Origin: JBBRLA01 sp038231615
GTDB lineage: Bacteria > Myxococcota_A > Polyangia > Palsa-1104 > JAEUJZ01
Direction of reading: 5' to 3'
Assembly: GCA_038231615.1 (NCBI GenBank)
Contig: JBBRLA010000577.1
Coordinates: 1-5,672, forward strand
DNA length: 5,672 nt
Positions 5,213-5,672 of this stretch are shown piece by piece. The stretch's first letter is position 1, and each line of letters opens with the position of its first letter. Both the position numbers and the translations under genes were made by a program. Under the pieces are notes generated by a model. That model saw only the letters and a list, made by a program, of their open reading frames with translations, did not search any database and had not been told where the DNA came from.

Positions 5213-5671
5213 GGAGAGGTTGGCTCCGGACAGGTCCAGTTCGGAGAGGTCCAGCCGTTCTAGGTCCAGGCCTGCGCCTTGCCCGCTCACCAGCAGCCGC
5301 TGCACCGACGGCCGTCGCAGTGTCCCTGGGTCAAAGCGCGCCCAGTCCAGGCCCAAGGCGTCGTGGAAGCGGGTGCACACAAGGCGGGTGCCACGAAAGT
5401 CTACGCCACGCAGTCGAGCACCCGAAAAATCGGCGTTCGTCAAGTCTGCTCCGGAAAAACCAGTTCCACCGAGTGTCCCAAGCCACACGGCAAGATCACG
5501 TATCCACTGATGGCGAGGGTCGCCACGTAGAGCATGGCGACGGACGAGATGGGCCGCGATGAGCTGTGCACAGAGGGTGGCGGGGGCGATGGCTGCAACG
5601 TACCTGAAGAGTAAGCGCTCGATAAACCACGGATAGCGACCCAGGGCGAGGGCAGGCAGGCTTGCGGGCAT
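5213..5671 (-). pseudogene. Pentapeptide-repeat protein, C-terminally truncated and open at the window edge
   Basis: The frame enters from the right edge; the ATG at 5671 may be internal, so the 5' end is not defined. The visible part has a moderately hydrophobic N-terminal region (WFIERLLFRYVAAIAPATLC, then AQLIAAHLV) and IRDLAVWLGTLGGTGF, followed by pentapeptide repeats A(D/N)LxX at about 71-102 (GFSGADLTNADFSGARLRGV, then DFRGTRL), a non-repeat insert with CTRFHDALGLDWARF and PSVQRLLVSGQG, and further repeats at 135-152 (LDLSELDLSGANL). This order matches a family of large pentapeptide proteins well known in cyanobacteria, with a right-handed beta-helix fold; its function is unknown to me. 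After SGANL at about 5216 the same frame continues to 5108, but that part is antisense to the HEPN fragment and has no repeat character, so the genuine sequence ends at about 5213. Confidence 0.72.
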
Positions 5672-5672
5672 G

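Noticed and set aside
5211..5562. Three plus-strand frames opposite the pentapeptide gene
   Set aside because: They are shadows: basic, Ser/Pro/Arg-rich, without motifs, overlapping a clear pentapeptide-repeat frame.
1..5672. tRNA, rRNA, CRISPR array or riboswitch
   Set aside because: Read through on both strands without finding repeated spacers, tRNA-like arms or a recognised riboswitch core; no claim is made.

Overview
The window is GC-rich bacterial chromosome DNA with strong third-position G/C bias in its intact genes. I cannot name the species. The C-terminal tail of the first gene resembles large TPR/degenerate-M48 proteins that I associate with Myxococcota, and the pentapeptide gene at the right edge resembles a family common in cyanobacteria and some predatory or multicellular bacteria. 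A myxobacterium-like organism is my best guess, at low confidence. Three gene starts share a -35/-10 pair placed exactly so that transcription would begin at the ATG (predicted leaderless mRNA). That habit is well documented in Deinococcota and Actinomycetota, so those and Chloroflexota stay open.

Left two thirds (1-3964), ordinary metabolism: the 3' end of a TPR/M48-like gene (2-532, +); a complete hydantoinase/oxoprolinase-type HyuA (578-2713, +); and, convergent with it across only 18 bp, a complete imidazolonepropionase HutI (2732-3964, -), third enzyme of histidine degradation. No hyuB and no other hut gene lies in the window.

Right third (about 3961-5671), a scrapyard of defence and toxin-antitoxin pieces. 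In order: a short CheB-like scrap ending on the hutI start codon; the first 35 codons of a PIN-domain (VapC-like) toxin, cut off; its overlapping upstream partner, a 100-aa antitoxin-like gene (4076-4378, -); about 260 bp of apparently non-coding DNA with a nested inverted repeat; the C-terminal 44 codons of a transposase (4642-4776, -); a MntA-type minimal nucleotidyltransferase broken by a one-base deletion near 5031; the first 32 residues of its HEPN partner; and a pentapeptide-repeat gene (-) whose C-terminus is cut at the same place, about 5206-5215, where the HEPN gene stops.

I do not see a new intact system. The value lies in two toxin-antitoxin modules at different stages of decay, a sharp double-truncation breakpoint, an IS remnant that may donate the -35 box of the neighbouring gene, and the repeated leaderless promoter layout.
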